Positions 1 to 9,688 of a stretch of DNA of 64,000 nucleotides are shown piece after piece (within the stretch, counting starts at the first letter, position 1; each line of letters begins with the position of its first letter). The notes under the pieces are model-generated. The model was not told the origin of the DNA. It did not search any database and saw nothing but the letters and a program-made list of their open reading frames with translations. Source of the DNA: Bacillota bacterium (GTDB lineage: Bacteria > Bacillota > Clostridia > Lachnospirales > Lachnospiraceae); assembly GCA_902363515.1 (NCBI GenBank), contig CABJAN010000003.1, positions 124,001-188,000 of the forward strand. Direction: 5' to 3'. The position numbers and the translations under genes were made by a program.

Positions 1-81
1 CGGGTATTTAAACAATTAGAGGGCATGACGCCTAGTGAATACAGAAATGGCTTTTATGAAAAAATGATTAATACAAAATAG
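1..81 (+). CDS. AraC-family regulator, C-terminal tail (partial)
   Basis: Frame 1 is open from the first base and ends at TAG (79-81). The 26 residues include FKQLEGMTPSEYR, which matches the last helix of AraC/XylS HTH domains (F-K-x-x-G-x-T-P-x-E-Y-R). The rest of the gene is outside the window, so effector and target are unknown. It converges on glmS, with a shared terminator between them. Confidence 0.75.
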   Translation, partial: RVFKQLEGMTPSEYRNGFYEKMINTK

Positions 82-111
82 AAATTCTCATGCGCCGCAA
101 AGCGCACAAGC

Positions 112-144
112 AAAGCGGCAGACAAAGTCTGTTCTGCCGCTTTT
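112..144. terminator. bidirectional terminator between AraC-like gene and glmS
   Basis: AAAGCGGCAGA and TCTGCCGCTTTT form an 11-bp GC-rich stem with a 10-base loop. The stem is flanked by A-rich sequence on one side and TTTT on the other, so it can stop transcripts from both converging genes. Confidence 0.85.
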
Positions 145-168
145 ACCAGCCTGATGATTTTATGTTTC

Positions 169-2007
169 TTATTCTACGGTTACACTTTTTGCCAGATTTC
201 TGGGCTTATCCACATCCAGCCCTTTTGCCACAGATATATAATAAGCCAGAAGCTGCAATGGCACTACAGCCAGACTGGTGGCAAAATAGTCCTTGGTTCT
301 TGGCACATATACGGTAAAGTCCGCAATATCTTCCATAGCATAATTTCCGTAAGTGGTCAGTCCCAGAACAGATGCACCACGACTGCGTACCTCCACCAGA
401 TTGCTGATTTCCTTTTCAAATAAGTCCGGCTGAGTGGCAACGCCCACCACTAAAACACCCTCTTCAATAAGGGAAATGGTGCCATGCTTCAATTCGCCTG
501 CTGCATATGCCTCTGAATGAATATAAGAAATTTCCTTTAACTTCAGAGAGCCTTCCAGCGAAATGGCATAATCCAGTCCTCTTCCAATAAAAAATACATC
601 TTTAGTATGAGAAAATTTATTTGCCAGCCATTGAATCCGTTCCTTTTCATCCAGGATTTTCTGGATTTTCTCAGGAAGTCTCCCCAATTCTTCTACATAT
701 TCCTGATATTCCTTTTCTCCCAGAACGCCGCGGATTTCTCCAAAAAGCAGACCAATGAGATAAATTGCTGCCAACTGGGTACTATAGGCTTTTGTTGTTG
801 CAACTGATATCTCTGGTCCTGCCCAGGTATAGAGCACACTATCTGCCTCTCTGGCAATGGAACTTCCTACAACATTTACAATTCCAAGCACCTTGAAGCC
901 ACGCTTCTGAGCCTCCCGAAGGGCAGCCAGAGAATCCGCTGTCTCTCCTGACTGGCTGATAACAATAACCAGAGTATTTTCTGTCATAAGAGGATTCCTG
1001 TACCGAAACTCAGAAGCCAAATCCACGTCCACAGGAATTTTCGCCAGATGCTCCAGCACATATTTTGCACACATTCCCACATGGTAAGCCGAGCCGCAGG
1101 CAACAATCTGAATACGTGAAATTTCCTGGATTTCTTCATCTGTCATTCCCAGTTCTTCAATGACAATCCTGCCATCCTGAATCCTTGGACTAATGGTCTC
1201 TGCCACTGCCTTAGGCTGTTCATAGATTTCCTTCAGCATAAAATGCTCAAAGCCTTCCTTTTCTGCTGCCTTGGCATCCCACTCTACGGTTTTAAATTCT
1301 TTTGTAATTTCTTCCTGGTCAATGTCATAGAATGCAATCTGGTCTGCTGTAATCTCTGCAATTTCCCGGTCTCCAATATAGCAGACCGTCCTGGTATAGT
1401 TTAAAATAGCAGGAACATCCGATGCAATAAAATTACCTTTCTCAGATTTTCCGATAATCAAAGGGCTGTCCTTTCTTACTGCATACAAGGTTCCGGGATT
1501 TTCCTGAAACAAGATTCCCAGTGCATACGAACCTCTCACCCTTCCAAGTACCTTTGAAATAGCTTCTAAAGGCTCACCTTTATCGTAATAATCCAGCAAA
1601 TGCGCCACAACCTCTGTATCTGTTTCAGAGACAAAAACATAGCCTTTTTTCTGTAGATATTCCTTTAATTCCTTATAGTTCTCAATAATCCCATTATGTA
1701 CAACTGTAATCTTCTTATCCCTGGAGTAATGAGGATGTGCATTAACTACAGAAGGCTCTCCATGAGTTGCCCAGCGTGTATGACCGATTCCACAGGTTCC
1801 TCTTACGGTTCTTCCATTATCCGTCATCTCCCGGAGTACCTGCAGCCTTCCTTTTGCCTTAATAATCTCAATTTCCCCATTCTTTGTCTCATCTCCTGAT
1901 ACTGCAATTCCAGCGGAATCATAGCCTCTGTACTCCAGTTTTGATAAGCCATCAATTAAAATGGGAGCTGCGTTTTCAGTTCCTACATATCCAACAATTC
2001 CACACAT
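169..2007 (-). CDS. glmS: glutamine--fructose-6-phosphate aminotransferase (isomerizing)
   Basis: GlmS makes glucosamine-6-phosphate from fructose-6-phosphate and glutamine, the first step to UDP-GlcNAc and cell wall. The 612-residue protein has the usual length. The N-terminal MCGIVGYVG supplies the catalytic Cys after Met removal (class II amidotransferase), followed by a glutaminase domain to about residue 240. Two SIS isomerase domains follow (VISQSGETADS, then IGRGLDYAISLEGSLKLKE), and the end DKPRNLAKSVTVE is typical. The ATG at 2007 was chosen because Cys must be residue 2 and AGGAGG lies 7 bases upstream; the open frame extends 23 codons further without support. I see no glmS ribozyme core in the roughly 160-base leader. 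Confidence 0.97.
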   Translation of the reverse strand: MCGIVGYVGTENAAPILIDGLSKLEYRGYDSAGIAVSGDETKNGEIEIIKAKGRLQVLREMTDNGRTVRGTCGIGHTRWATHGEPSVVNAHPHYSRDKKITVVHNGIIENYKELKEYLQKKGYVFVSETDTEVVAHLLDYYDKGEPLEAISKVLGRVRGSYALGILFQENPGTLYAVRKDSPLIIGKSEKGNFIASDVPAILNYTRTVCYIGDREIAEITADQIAFYDIDQEEITKEFKTVEWDAKAAEKEGFEHFMLKEIYEQPKAVAETISPRIQDGRIVIEELGMTDEEIQEISRIQIVACGSAYHVGMCAKYVLEHLAKIPVDVDLASEFRYRNPLMTENTLVIVISQSGETADSLAALREAQKRGFKVLGIVNVVGSSIAREADSVLYTWAGPEISVATTKAYSTQLAAIYLIGLLFGEIRGVLGEKEYQEYVEELGRLPEKIQKILDEKERIQWLANKFSHTKDVFFIGRGLDYAISLEGSLKLKEISYIHSEAYAAGELKHGTISLIEEGVLVVGVATQPDLFEKEISNLVEVRSRGASVLGLTTYGNYAMEDIADFTVYVPRTKDYFATSLAVVPLQLLAYYISVAKGLDVDKPRNLAKSVTVE

Positions 2008-2170
2008 ACTTTTTCCTCCTGATGTCTTTGTCTGATAATAGCCAACATAACATAAGCGCAGTAAAAACAGATACATCTGGCTTTTACCACGCTTTAGTAT
2101 AACAGACTTTTTTTTATTTGTATAATATTTTCTTTAGCACAATGAAACTTTATTCACTTGATACCATCCA

Positions 2171-3409
2171 TTAAAACCCGTCTACAATCGCCTGGGCTTT
2201 CCGGCAAAATTCATCCTGGGAGATTTCATCCAGCATATATTTCTGGAATAATGTACCTATAGCAGAAATATCCTTCATGGTATTTTTAGAAAATGGACGT
2301 TCTTTCAGTTCCACATGCTCTACATAATCCTGCAGCACCTCAAATCCCGGAATATCAAGTTCTTCCTCAAGAATAATATCTAATCTAGCAGGCAGGCGGT
2401 TCATACACTCTGCATAGGAAATACTTCCCTCCCTGCCCGCAGCATATTTTAGAAATTTCATTGCCCCCGACTTATGCTCAGACGCTTGATTCAATACATA
2501 CTGCCACGTAGCAATATTGGTAACACTCTTTTCAAATTGCGGCAATGGTACTGCCTGAATTTTATCTTCACTGTAAACCCCTGCACGTTCAAACACATCC
2601 ATGGCACCACTATACATAAAGATGCTTGCATACTTTCCGTCAATGAATTTCTGCTGCATTTGTTCATACTGGTCTGCCATCTGGGAAACAGGAATCTGCC
2701 CCTTTGCCGCCATATCATGAAGAAATGTCAGTGCTTCTCTTGTATTTTTATTATCCCAGTTATAGTAGTCTCCTCCAAAAAGATTAATAAATTCCGAAAG
2801 TTCATTATATACATAAGTATTATCCCATGCACTTGCGTATCCATAGATTCCTTTGCCCCAATCTTCTTCCAATAATGCAAGAAAATCTTCCTGTGTCTGG
2901 ATTTTCCTGTCTCCTGTCATTTCCCGGTTTATCCAGAATACCATGATATCCATAAAATAGGAAACTGAATAGACCTCTCCATCCTTCATGGTAATATTCT
3001 GCATATAACTCTCAGGATATTTTGACAGTAATTCTTCTGTCATTACCCTATCGTTCAGTGGTTCCAGGTACCCTTTATATTTAAACTCACTGACCATCTC
3101 ATCATTCACAGAAAAAATATCCACTGAAGTCTCCCCTGCCGCCAAAATAGTAGATATTTTTGCCTGCCGGATATCTGCATTTGCAGGGCAGGAAACTACC
3201 TGTATCTCCAAATCCAGTTCTTTTTCCGCCTGTTCAATGAACTCCAAAAATCCAGGTACCTCTGCATCAATATGCATGATGGTTATTGTTTCTTTCTGAG
3301 AAGCTGCGTTTTCTTGTACATCCTGTATATTGCCTTCTTTTTGCCCGTCTTTGCATCCGACTGCCATCAACAGGCAGCCAAGCAAAACACCCAATACATA
3401 TTTTTTCAA
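2171..3409 (-). CDS. sugar ABC transporter substrate-binding lipoprotein (second paralogue)
   Basis: This is a family 1 extracellular solute-binding protein (412 aa), anchored outside the membrane to deliver an unknown carbohydrate to the permeases encoded just upstream. It has a lysine-led signal peptide with a lipobox ending in Gly-Cys (LLMAVGC). The order of blocks (DIFSVNDEMVSEFKYKG; FINLFGGDYYNWDNKN; a C-terminal DEISQDEFCRKAQ) parallels the binding protein at 6399-7685, so the two are paralogues. The start is TTG at 3407-3409 with AGGAG six bases upstream. It is the last gene of the operon, about 10 bases after the GH172 gene. The substrate cannot be read from sequence; a fructan or arabinan oligosaccharide is a guess from the neighbour. 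Confidence 0.88.
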   Translation of the reverse strand: MKKYVLGVLLGCLLMAVGCKDGQKEGNIQDVQENAASQKETITIMHIDAEVPGFLEFIEQAEKELDLEIQVVSCPANADIRQAKISTILAAGETSVDIFSVNDEMVSEFKYKGYLEPLNDRVMTEELLSKYPESYMQNITMKDGEVYSVSYFMDIMVFWINREMTGDRKIQTQEDFLALLEEDWGKGIYGYASAWDNTYVYNELSEFINLFGGDYYNWDNKNTREALTFLHDMAAKGQIPVSQMADQYEQMQQKFIDGKYASIFMYSGAMDVFERAGVYSEDKIQAVPLPQFEKSVTNIATWQYVLNQASEHKSGAMKFLKYAAGREGSISYAECMNRLPARLDIILEEELDIPGFEVLQDYVEHVELKERPFSKNTMKDISAIGTLFQKYMLDEISQDEFCRKAQAIVDGF

Positions 3410-3418
3410 GTTCTGCTC

Positions 3419-4531
3419 CTATCTTGGCCACCGTTCTTCTTTGTCAGGCAGTTTGGGAAAACGATTATGAGGTTCTGCCTGATACCAGTATGCCACACTT
3501 GCCACATCATCCTGCCGCTCAAACAATCCCCTATATCCTACGCCAATCTGCTGAATCGTAACCTTCAAGTCTTCATCAAAACAAATAGGATCCTGAATAT
3601 GCCAGCGGTAGAAGCCTCTCATTGGCATACAGTCATCATTGTGATACAAATTATGAATCATTTCATCATGTGAAGAATAATATGGATATCCCAAATACGG
3701 GGTGCAATAATTCTGTTCCACTGTTTTACCGTTTACCTGCTTTGCAAAACTCCAGGAACCACCGAAATAATCTTCTGTTCCTGTTCCGCAGATTGTAGGA
3801 TACTCTACATCTCCATCAATATAAAATTTAATCTCTCCTTCTCCCCACCAGTAACGTTCCAATGTTGTAAGTGCCATATATGTCCCTACATAATGACCTT
3901 TTCCTTTTACATCATCAAGAATCACATAATCCCTTTGTAACTGTGTGATTTTTTCTCTTCTCCACTGAGCATGAAAATAAGCAATATCCTCTGGCAGTTC
4001 TTCATCATACAGGCAATAATCCACCTGATAGAAAAATGCAGGAATCAGATTTGCATGTTGGTTTTCCAAAGTGATTTTTGCTTTTTTCCGAAAAGGCATC
4101 TGGAAATAGCAGTTCAATCCTCTGCTTGGCACCACGGCAATTGGCATGGAGTTCACATTACATTCTCTTCCGAATCCACAGCAGAAAAAGTCTCCCAGAG
4201 GGCTTTCTACTGATGGCTCTTCTTCATCATCCCAATACATACGTAACACCAAATCTCTTAACACAAAGCAATCTGCCTCTGTAGTTTTTGAATCTACGGT
4301 AATCCAAATATGATTAATTGTACCTGGCCCATCTATCTCTGCAAGTGTCACTGTCTGACCACTTAAAATATCCCTAAGGCATGGGCTTCCTTTTCTGGAA
4401 GGTCCTAAATCACTGGATGCCATACCACCTTTCCCTTTTTCTCCTTTTGGGTTTTCTGCATTAATTGCACGGCTTTTCCTATGCTTCGCCAATGGTAAAT
4501 TTCCTAAACTTCCTCCAAAATCGTAATACAT
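3419..4531 (-). CDS. DUF2961 / GH172-family putative glycoside hydrolase
   Basis: The 370-residue protein matches the DUF2961 family, now glycoside hydrolase family 172, whose known members act on alpha-D-fructofuranosides (including difructose dianhydride) or D-arabinofuranosides. Recognisable blocks are an N-terminal SRKGSPCLRDI, then INHIWITV, YFQMPFRKKAKITLEN, and GTGTEDYFGGSW, an acid-rich motif in the catalytic half. There is no signal peptide, so it is probably cytoplasmic and acts on imported oligosaccharide. It sits between the permeases and the second binding protein in one operon. ATG at 4531 has GGAGG upstream. Family assignment is firm; the substrate is inferred only at family level. 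Confidence 0.88.
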   Translation of the reverse strand: MYYDFGGSLGNLPLAKHRKSRAINAENPKGEKGKGGMASSDLGPSRKGSPCLRDILSGQTVTLAEIDGPGTINHIWITVDSKTTEADCFVLRDLVLRMYWDDEEEPSVESPLGDFFCCGFGRECNVNSMPIAVVPSRGLNCYFQMPFRKKAKITLENQHANLIPAFFYQVDYCLYDEELPEDIAYFHAQWRREKITQLQRDYVILDDVKGKGHYVGTYMALTTLERYWWGEGEIKFYIDGDVEYPTICGTGTEDYFGGSWSFAKQVNGKTVEQNYCTPYLGYPYYSSHDEMIHNLYHNDDCMPMRGFYRWHIQDPICFDEDLKVTIQQIGVGYRGLFERQDDVASVAYWYQAEPHNRFPKLPDKEERWPR

Positions 4532-4567
4532 CTGTTTATCCTCCTATTTCTCAAATTTCAGGCAAAA

Positions 4568-5422
4568 TCAGGCTTTCACTCCTCCTGCCATTATACCATC
4601 CATAATCTGTTTCTCAAAGATTGCTACAAAGATAATAATTGGTAACAAAATAATCCATCCCATAGCACTGACCAAATCCCAAGGCACACCATACATATTA
4701 TCCCTAAGCGGAAGCTGCACAATTGCAACAGACAATACCTGAATATCATTGGAATAATATAATGGGGTAAAAAAGTTGTTCAAACAAGTAATAAAATTAA
4801 TAATACAAACTGTAGCAATGGCAGGTTTCATTAACGGTAACACTACCCTAAACAATCTTTGTACAAAATTTGCTCCGTCTATAGCTGCTGCCTCTTCCAG
4901 CGATACTGGAATCTCTGCTGCAAAATTCTTTAAAATCAATACTGTAAACGGAATAACAGCACTGATATAAAGAATAATCAAACCCTGATATGTATCATAC
5001 AATCCTACTGCTCTCATAAATTCATACAGGGGTCTGGCTGTTACAACTTCTGGAATCAACATCGTTGCAACAATAAATGCAAAAGCAATGCTTACGCCTT
5101 TTGTATTAAATCTGGAAAATCCATACGCTGCCATGGCACATAAAATTGTACTTACCACAATGGTAATTCCTACAATTAAAACTGTATTTCCGATTTTTTC
5201 CAAAAGCCCTACATTTTCTATCAGAAATTTATAACTATCCAGTGTAGGATGATCTGGAATATAATCAATAGGCATTTTAAACAATTCCCCTGGCGGTGTA
5301 ATGGACGATATAAAAATCCACAGTACCGGGAACAAAATCAAAAAGGCAACCACTGCAAATAATACCCATCTGCCTACTGCAGTGAAGGCTCTATATACTT
5401 TATATTTGTTACTATCCTTCAT
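4568..5422 (-). CDS. carbohydrate ABC transporter permease, MalG type
   Basis: The 284-residue membrane protein has about six hydrophobic segments. The inner-membrane permease signature with the EAA loop, EEAAAIDGANFVQRLF followed by RVVLPLMKPA, contacts the ATPase. It belongs to the CUT1 MalG/AraQ branch. It follows the other permease by 13 bases and precedes the GH172 gene by 36 bases. No ATPase gene is present in the operon; in Firmicutes CUT1 systems a shared MsmX-type ATPase encoded elsewhere usually serves several transporters. Confidence 0.93.
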   Translation of the reverse strand: MKDSNKYKVYRAFTAVGRWVLFAVVAFLILFPVLWIFISSITPPGELFKMPIDYIPDHPTLDSYKFLIENVGLLEKIGNTVLIVGITIVVSTILCAMAAYGFSRFNTKGVSIAFAFIVATMLIPEVVTARPLYEFMRAVGLYDTYQGLIILYISAVIPFTVLILKNFAAEIPVSLEEAAAIDGANFVQRLFRVVLPLMKPAIATVCIINFITCLNNFFTPLYYSNDIQVLSVAIVQLPLRDNMYGVPWDLVSAMGWIILLPIIIFVAIFEKQIMDGIMAGGVKA

Positions 5423-5435
5423 GACACATTCCCTC

Positions 5436-6314
5436 CTAATCTGCCAGTTTGTTGATAAACTTAATATTAATAAAACTAAAGACTGCCATTACAAGGAACA
5501 ACATAACCGCCAGCGTAGCAGCATATCCCACATTTAGGTTTGTAAATGCCTCTGTTGTAATTCTGTAAGCAATTAATGAGGTATCCTCACCAGGACCGCC
5601 TGAAGTCATAGCATATACAAGATCAAATGTGGTCAGTCTCCAAAGTGTAAACGGAATACATAAAGTAATGACATTTTTCATAATCAAAGGTAACGTAATA
5701 CGGAAAAAGCTTTGCACTCCGTTTGCCCCATCAACTTTTGCAGCTTCATAGATATCTCCAGAAATAAACTGAAGCCCTGATAGTACCAAAATTGCAAAAA
5801 ACGGAAGATCCTTCCATAAATCCATAGCAATAACCGCTGCTCTGGCAGAACCGGTATTAATTAACCAATTATACTGGAAATCTTCTACAAAACGCCGTAT
5901 AAAATCATTTACCAACCCATAGTCATTATTAAATCCCCACTTTGCTGCCATACCAATAACAACCGCTGGCATAGCCCAGGGAATCAAAACAATTGTCCGC
6001 AAAAATCTTCTGCCTTTAAACTTCATATTTAAAATTAAAGCCAGTGCCACTCCAAGAATCACATGGAATATCATGGAAACAACTACAAAAATTACAGTAA
6101 AGGATATGGATGTCTGTACTTTTGTATCTTTAAACACATTTACATAATTCGCCAGACCGACAAATTCATTGACTCCTGATAAAACTTTTATGTCAAATAA
6201 ACTATTTTTCAAAGTAACTAAAATCGGATATAAGGTAGTAAAACCACGGATAAGTACAACTGGAAGAATCAAAATCCAGGGAATCCATTTCATTGATTTT
6301 TTACTGATTGTCAC
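5436..6314 (-). CDS. carbohydrate ABC transporter permease, MalF type
   Basis: This is the 292-residue partner permease of the CUT1 sugar transporter. It starts with MTISKKSMKWIPWILILPVV, a first membrane segment typical of MalF/UgpA proteins in Gram-positives, and carries the EAA motif EAAKVDGANGVQSFF followed by RITLPLI. It lies downstream of the first binding protein, separated by a stable stem-loop that may set the ratio of binding protein to permease mRNA. Confidence 0.93.
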   Translation of the reverse strand: MTISKKSMKWIPWILILPVVLIRGFTTLYPILVTLKNSLFDIKVLSGVNEFVGLANYVNVFKDTKVQTSISFTVIFVVVSMIFHVILGVALALILNMKFKGRRFLRTIVLIPWAMPAVVIGMAAKWGFNNDYGLVNDFIRRFVEDFQYNWLINTGSARAAVIAMDLWKDLPFFAILVLSGLQFISGDIYEAAKVDGANGVQSFFRITLPLIMKNVITLCIPFTLWRLTTFDLVYAMTSGGPGEDTSLIAYRITTEAFTNLNVGYAATLAVMLFLVMAVFSFINIKFINKLAD

Positions 6315-6342
6315 TTTTTTCTCCTCCTGTCATTTGAGGAAA

Positions 6343-6372
6343 TACACCGCAGGATTAAGTTCCTGCGGTGTA
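6343..6372 (-). terminator. intercistronic stem-loop between binding protein and permease genes
   Basis: TACACCGCAGGA and TCCTGCGGTGTA form a perfect 12-bp stem with a 6-base loop, 26 bases after the binding-protein stop. There is no long U-run after the minus-strand stem, so it is more likely a leaky terminator or mRNA-stabilising element than a full stop. Such structures commonly raise binding-protein levels over permeases. Confidence 0.75.
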
Positions 6373-6398
6373 CTCTCCTTGTTAAGTTGTTACATTCT

Positions 6399-7685
6399 TT
6401 ACTCACTATATTTTTCTACTAATTCCTGTGCTTTCTCGCAAAACTCATCTACTGAAATTTCGTCTTTCATGCAGGACTGGAAAATAGTACCCATATCTGT
6501 GATAAATTCCATAGTCTGAGGAAGCATTGGACGTCCTGAAACATTACATTCAGAAGCATAACGGGAATACATTTCTTTTGCAGGGTCTGTATCTGGAACT
6601 ATCTTCTCAGCCACATCCGCTCTTGCAGGATATCTGTCAAAGGCTTCATATGATGCTGCCATCCCCCCTTCATCTGCCATATACTGAAGAAACTTAATTG
6701 CTGCTTCTTTATTCTTAGAAGCAGTATTCAGCACATAACTCCAGGAATCTGTAAAAATAGCTCTCTCTCCGTTTCCACTGAAATCTGGAACCATAGCCAT
6801 ATGAATCTTATCTGCTCCAAGCATACCTGCTTTTTCATAATCGGTTCCAAGTCCCCACATAAACCAGCTTCCATATTTTCCGTCATTTGCCTTTGGATTC
6901 ATCTGTTCATATTTATCTGCAATCTGGTCAATTGGTGTCTGGCTGTTATCCACCATATCTTTTAAAAACTGAATCGCTTCTTTGTTTTCAGCTTTTGTCC
7001 AGTCAAAATAATCTCCGCCAAACATATTTACAAACTGTGCAATCTCATTAGATACATATGTTTTTTCCCAGGAACCGCCATATCCATATCTTCCATCAGC
7101 AGAAACAGCTTCCATATATTTCATAAAATCTTCTTTTGTATTAATTTCTGTGATTCCGACTTCATCCATAATCTCCTGGTTTACCCAAAAAGCAAGGTAA
7201 CCGGCATATCCGGGAACACCAACAATATTTCCGTCTTTGTCTGTAATCATATTTTCTACATAGCCCTTAGCAAACTCATCACGGATATCTTCTGTCATAA
7301 CGGTATCATTCAGTCCTTCCAGCCATCCCGAATTTTTAAATGCAGCACTCATTTCATCATTAATTTCAATAATATCAACAGCATCATCTCCTGTAGATAA
7401 AATAGTAGTAACCTTCTGCTGACGTGTATCAGAGTCTGTAGGTGCTGCAATTACATTAATGTTAAGTCCTGTGGCCTCCTCTACATTTTCGAGCCAGCCA
7501 TCAAAATCAGGATCTGTGGTATTGACACTATACAGCGTCAAATCATACTCTCCATCTTTCTTCCCACTTTCTTCTGTTTTCGCTGCACTTCCTTCACCTT
7601 CACTTCCCTTGGAACTGCCACATCCTGCTAACATTCCCATTGCCATGGTTCCTGCCAGTAATACGCTCACGATTTTCTTTCTCAT
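6399..7685 (-). CDS. sugar ABC transporter substrate-binding lipoprotein (first paralogue)
   Basis: This is a 428-residue extracellular family 1 solute-binding protein. It has a signal peptide with lipobox LAGC (MAMGMLAGCGSSKG) and then a Ser/Gly/Glu-rich linker. Its blocks (VDIIEINDEMSAAFKNSGW; FVNMFGGDYFDW; DEISVDEFCEKAQ) are shared with the protein at 2171-3409. It is the first gene of the minus-strand transport operon and is divergent from the sensor kinase at 7868. That gap of about 180 bp should hold both promoters, and the two-component system is the likely regulator. ATG at 7685 is preceded by AGGAGG. Confidence 0.93.
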   Translation of the reverse strand: MRKKIVSVLLAGTMAMGMLAGCGSSKGSEGEGSAAKTEESGKKDGEYDLTLYSVNTTDPDFDGWLENVEEATGLNINVIAAPTDSDTRQQKVTTILSTGDDAVDIIEINDEMSAAFKNSGWLEGLNDTVMTEDIRDEFAKGYVENMITDKDGNIVGVPGYAGYLAFWVNQEIMDEVGITEINTKEDFMKYMEAVSADGRYGYGGSWEKTYVSNEIAQFVNMFGGDYFDWTKAENKEAIQFLKDMVDNSQTPIDQIADKYEQMNPKANDGKYGSWFMWGLGTDYEKAGMLGADKIHMAMVPDFSGNGERAIFTDSWSYVLNTASKNKEAAIKFLQYMADEGGMAASYEAFDRYPARADVAEKIVPDTDPAKEMYSRYASECNVSGRPMLPQTMEFITDMGTIFQSCMKDEISVDEFCEKAQELVEKYSE

Positions 7686-7867
7686 TCTTAAATCCTCCTG
7701 TCCGGGCTTCCTGCCCTTTTCTTTGATGAACTAAGAATAACAAAGTGTTCATTTTTTCAAAATACAATATTTTTCGATTCGTTTATATTATTTTTATCCC
7801 TGTTGAAAGAGATTTTTCTTTCTTTTATAATGATTTCAAGATAAACCAACATAAAGGAGACTATTTC

Positions 7868-9688
7868 ATGAATAAATTCATAAAGAATTCCCGGCTTTGT
7901 TTTTCTCATTTTCAAACCAAACTTTTATGTGCTTTTTTATTATGTACATTGATTCCTATCTTCATCATAGGTGGGATTTCTTATGCTGTTTCCTATAATA
8001 TTGCAGAAGATAAGATTCTAAATGCTTCTATCTCCTCTGATGAGCAATTACATACACAATTTTATAACCGCCTGCTGCAAATGGAAAATGTGGCTGACTC
8101 TCTTCAATATGATATGTATAATTTGATACAGGCAGAAACAACTATAGATACGCTGGCTGCACTATCTGAAACCAGAAGCAATTTATCAATGTTCAAGTCA
8201 TCCTTTAATTTAGCATATATTGGTATATTTTTACCGGATGACCATCTGGGTTCTCAGGAAAATTTATATTTCTTTCCATTATCCGAACTATCAGATTTTC
8301 AGATTCCAAAAAAAGCTCTGGAAAATCCAGGAACATCTTCTATCTGGTTTCACCAGAAAGGATTGTCCATCCCTTTTCTTGTATCCAATAACCACGATAT
8401 ATCCGATACCATTGCCTGCTGTAGAATCTTAAAATATCCTGACACAGATATCATAGAGTATGCTTATATTGTCCACATAAATACATCTGAATTTTCTTCT
8501 ATCCTGCAGGAAAGTTTTCAAGACAAGAATATTTCCAGTTATATTCTTACCGATAATGGAGAAATCATTGCCAGCAATAATGATGCTTTGATTTCTACCC
8601 CCTTCGATGAGAAAAAATTTGATTTTTTATTCCAAAATAAGAATTCTATAAAAAAAGAATCGCATGTTACCTACCATACTGCACAGTTACAAAACGGCTG
8701 GCTCCATGTAACAGAAATTCCTGATTCTTATATAAAGCAAAACACACGCATACTGATCAACAGCATCCTCTTGACTATTTTGATTTCTCTCCCTTTGACT
8801 ATTTTGGTAGTGATTCTGTTCTCAAAGAATCTTACCCTGCGGATCAAGGCATTGTCGAAGGCTATGGAAACTCTGCAATTAGATGCTTCTGATAACAAGA
8901 TTCAGGATCTGGTATCCAAAGACCGAAATCCTGAAACATTTGATGAAATCGATAAATTGGGGGTAACGTTTCAAAAAATGCAGCATTCCTTGAATGACAA
9001 TCTCCAGTCTATTCTGGAGCTGTCGCTGGCGGAAGAACGGTTAAAATATCAGCTTCTCCAATCCCAGATTAATCCTCATTTTCTTTATAATATTCTGGGT
9101 TCCATACAAACCTGCCAGTCCCTCGGGAAATTAGATATTGCCAATCAGATGCTGACAAACCTCACACGTTTTTACCGCATGACTCTTAGAAAATCAAAAG
9201 ATTTAATCACCATCCGGGATGAACTGACCATTGCAAATCTTTATTTAGAAATTGAAAAACTATGTCATAACGACAACCTCACTTGGGAAATCAACATGGA
9301 AGATGGCATTGATAACTTTTTGATATGTAAATTTACACTCCAGCCATTTCTGGAAAACAGTATCCTGCATGGTATATCCCAGAATACACCTGAAATTCAT
9401 ATTTCTATCAATCTTTTTTATGGAGATGATACTGTTATCATTTCTATCACTGATAACGGTATCGGAATAAAAGAAGAACAACTTCAGGAATTACGAAAAA
9501 CTCTAAGCGAAAAAATTGTAAATTATGAAAAACATTTTGGTATTGGAAATGTAAATAAACGAATTTCTAATCCTTATTTTGGAAATGGCCGAATTTCCAT
9601 TGAGAGCCATTTATTTGAAGGCACCTCAATTACGATTGAATTTGACCAGATGGAGGAAAATGATGAAGAAAGTAATGATTGTAGATGA
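7868..9688 (+). CDS. LytS/YesM-type sensor histidine kinase
   Basis: The 606-residue membrane kinase has a first membrane segment near residues 18-40, an extracellular sensor region to about 290, a second membrane segment, and a HAMP linker. The His_kinase domain (PF06580) carries the phosphoacceptor motif QSQINPHFLYNIL. The ATP-binding domain has N-box-like FLENSILHGI and the glycine box ITDNGIGI. The ATG at 7868 was chosen because AAGGAG precedes it; the frame is open 41 codons further upstream. The end overlaps the response regulator start by 26 bases, so translation is coupled. Paired with the divergent sugar transporter, it probably senses the imported sugar or its binding protein. Confidence 0.93.
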   Translation: MNKFIKNSRLCFSHFQTKLLCAFLLCTLIPIFIIGGISYAVSYNIAEDKILNASISSDEQLHTQFYNRLLQMENVADSLQYDMYNLIQAETTIDTLAALSETRSNLSMFKSSFNLAYIGIFLPDDHLGSQENLYFFPLSELSDFQIPKKALENPGTSSIWFHQKGLSIPFLVSNNHDISDTIACCRILKYPDTDIIEYAYIVHINTSEFSSILQESFQDKNISSYILTDNGEIIASNNDALISTPFDEKKFDFLFQNKNSIKKESHVTYHTAQLQNGWLHVTEIPDSYIKQNTRILINSILLTILISLPLTILVVILFSKNLTLRIKALSKAMETLQLDASDNKIQDLVSKDRNPETFDEIDKLGVTFQKMQHSLNDNLQSILELSLAEERLKYQLLQSQINPHFLYNILGSIQTCQSLGKLDIANQMLTNLTRFYRMTLRKSKDLITIRDELTIANLYLEIEKLCHNDNLTWEINMEDGIDNFLICKFTLQPFLENSILHGISQNTPEIHISINLFYGDDTVIISITDNGIGIKEEQLQELRKTLSEKIVNYEKHFGIGNVNKRISNPYFGNGRISIESHLFEGTSITIEFDQMEENDEESNDCR

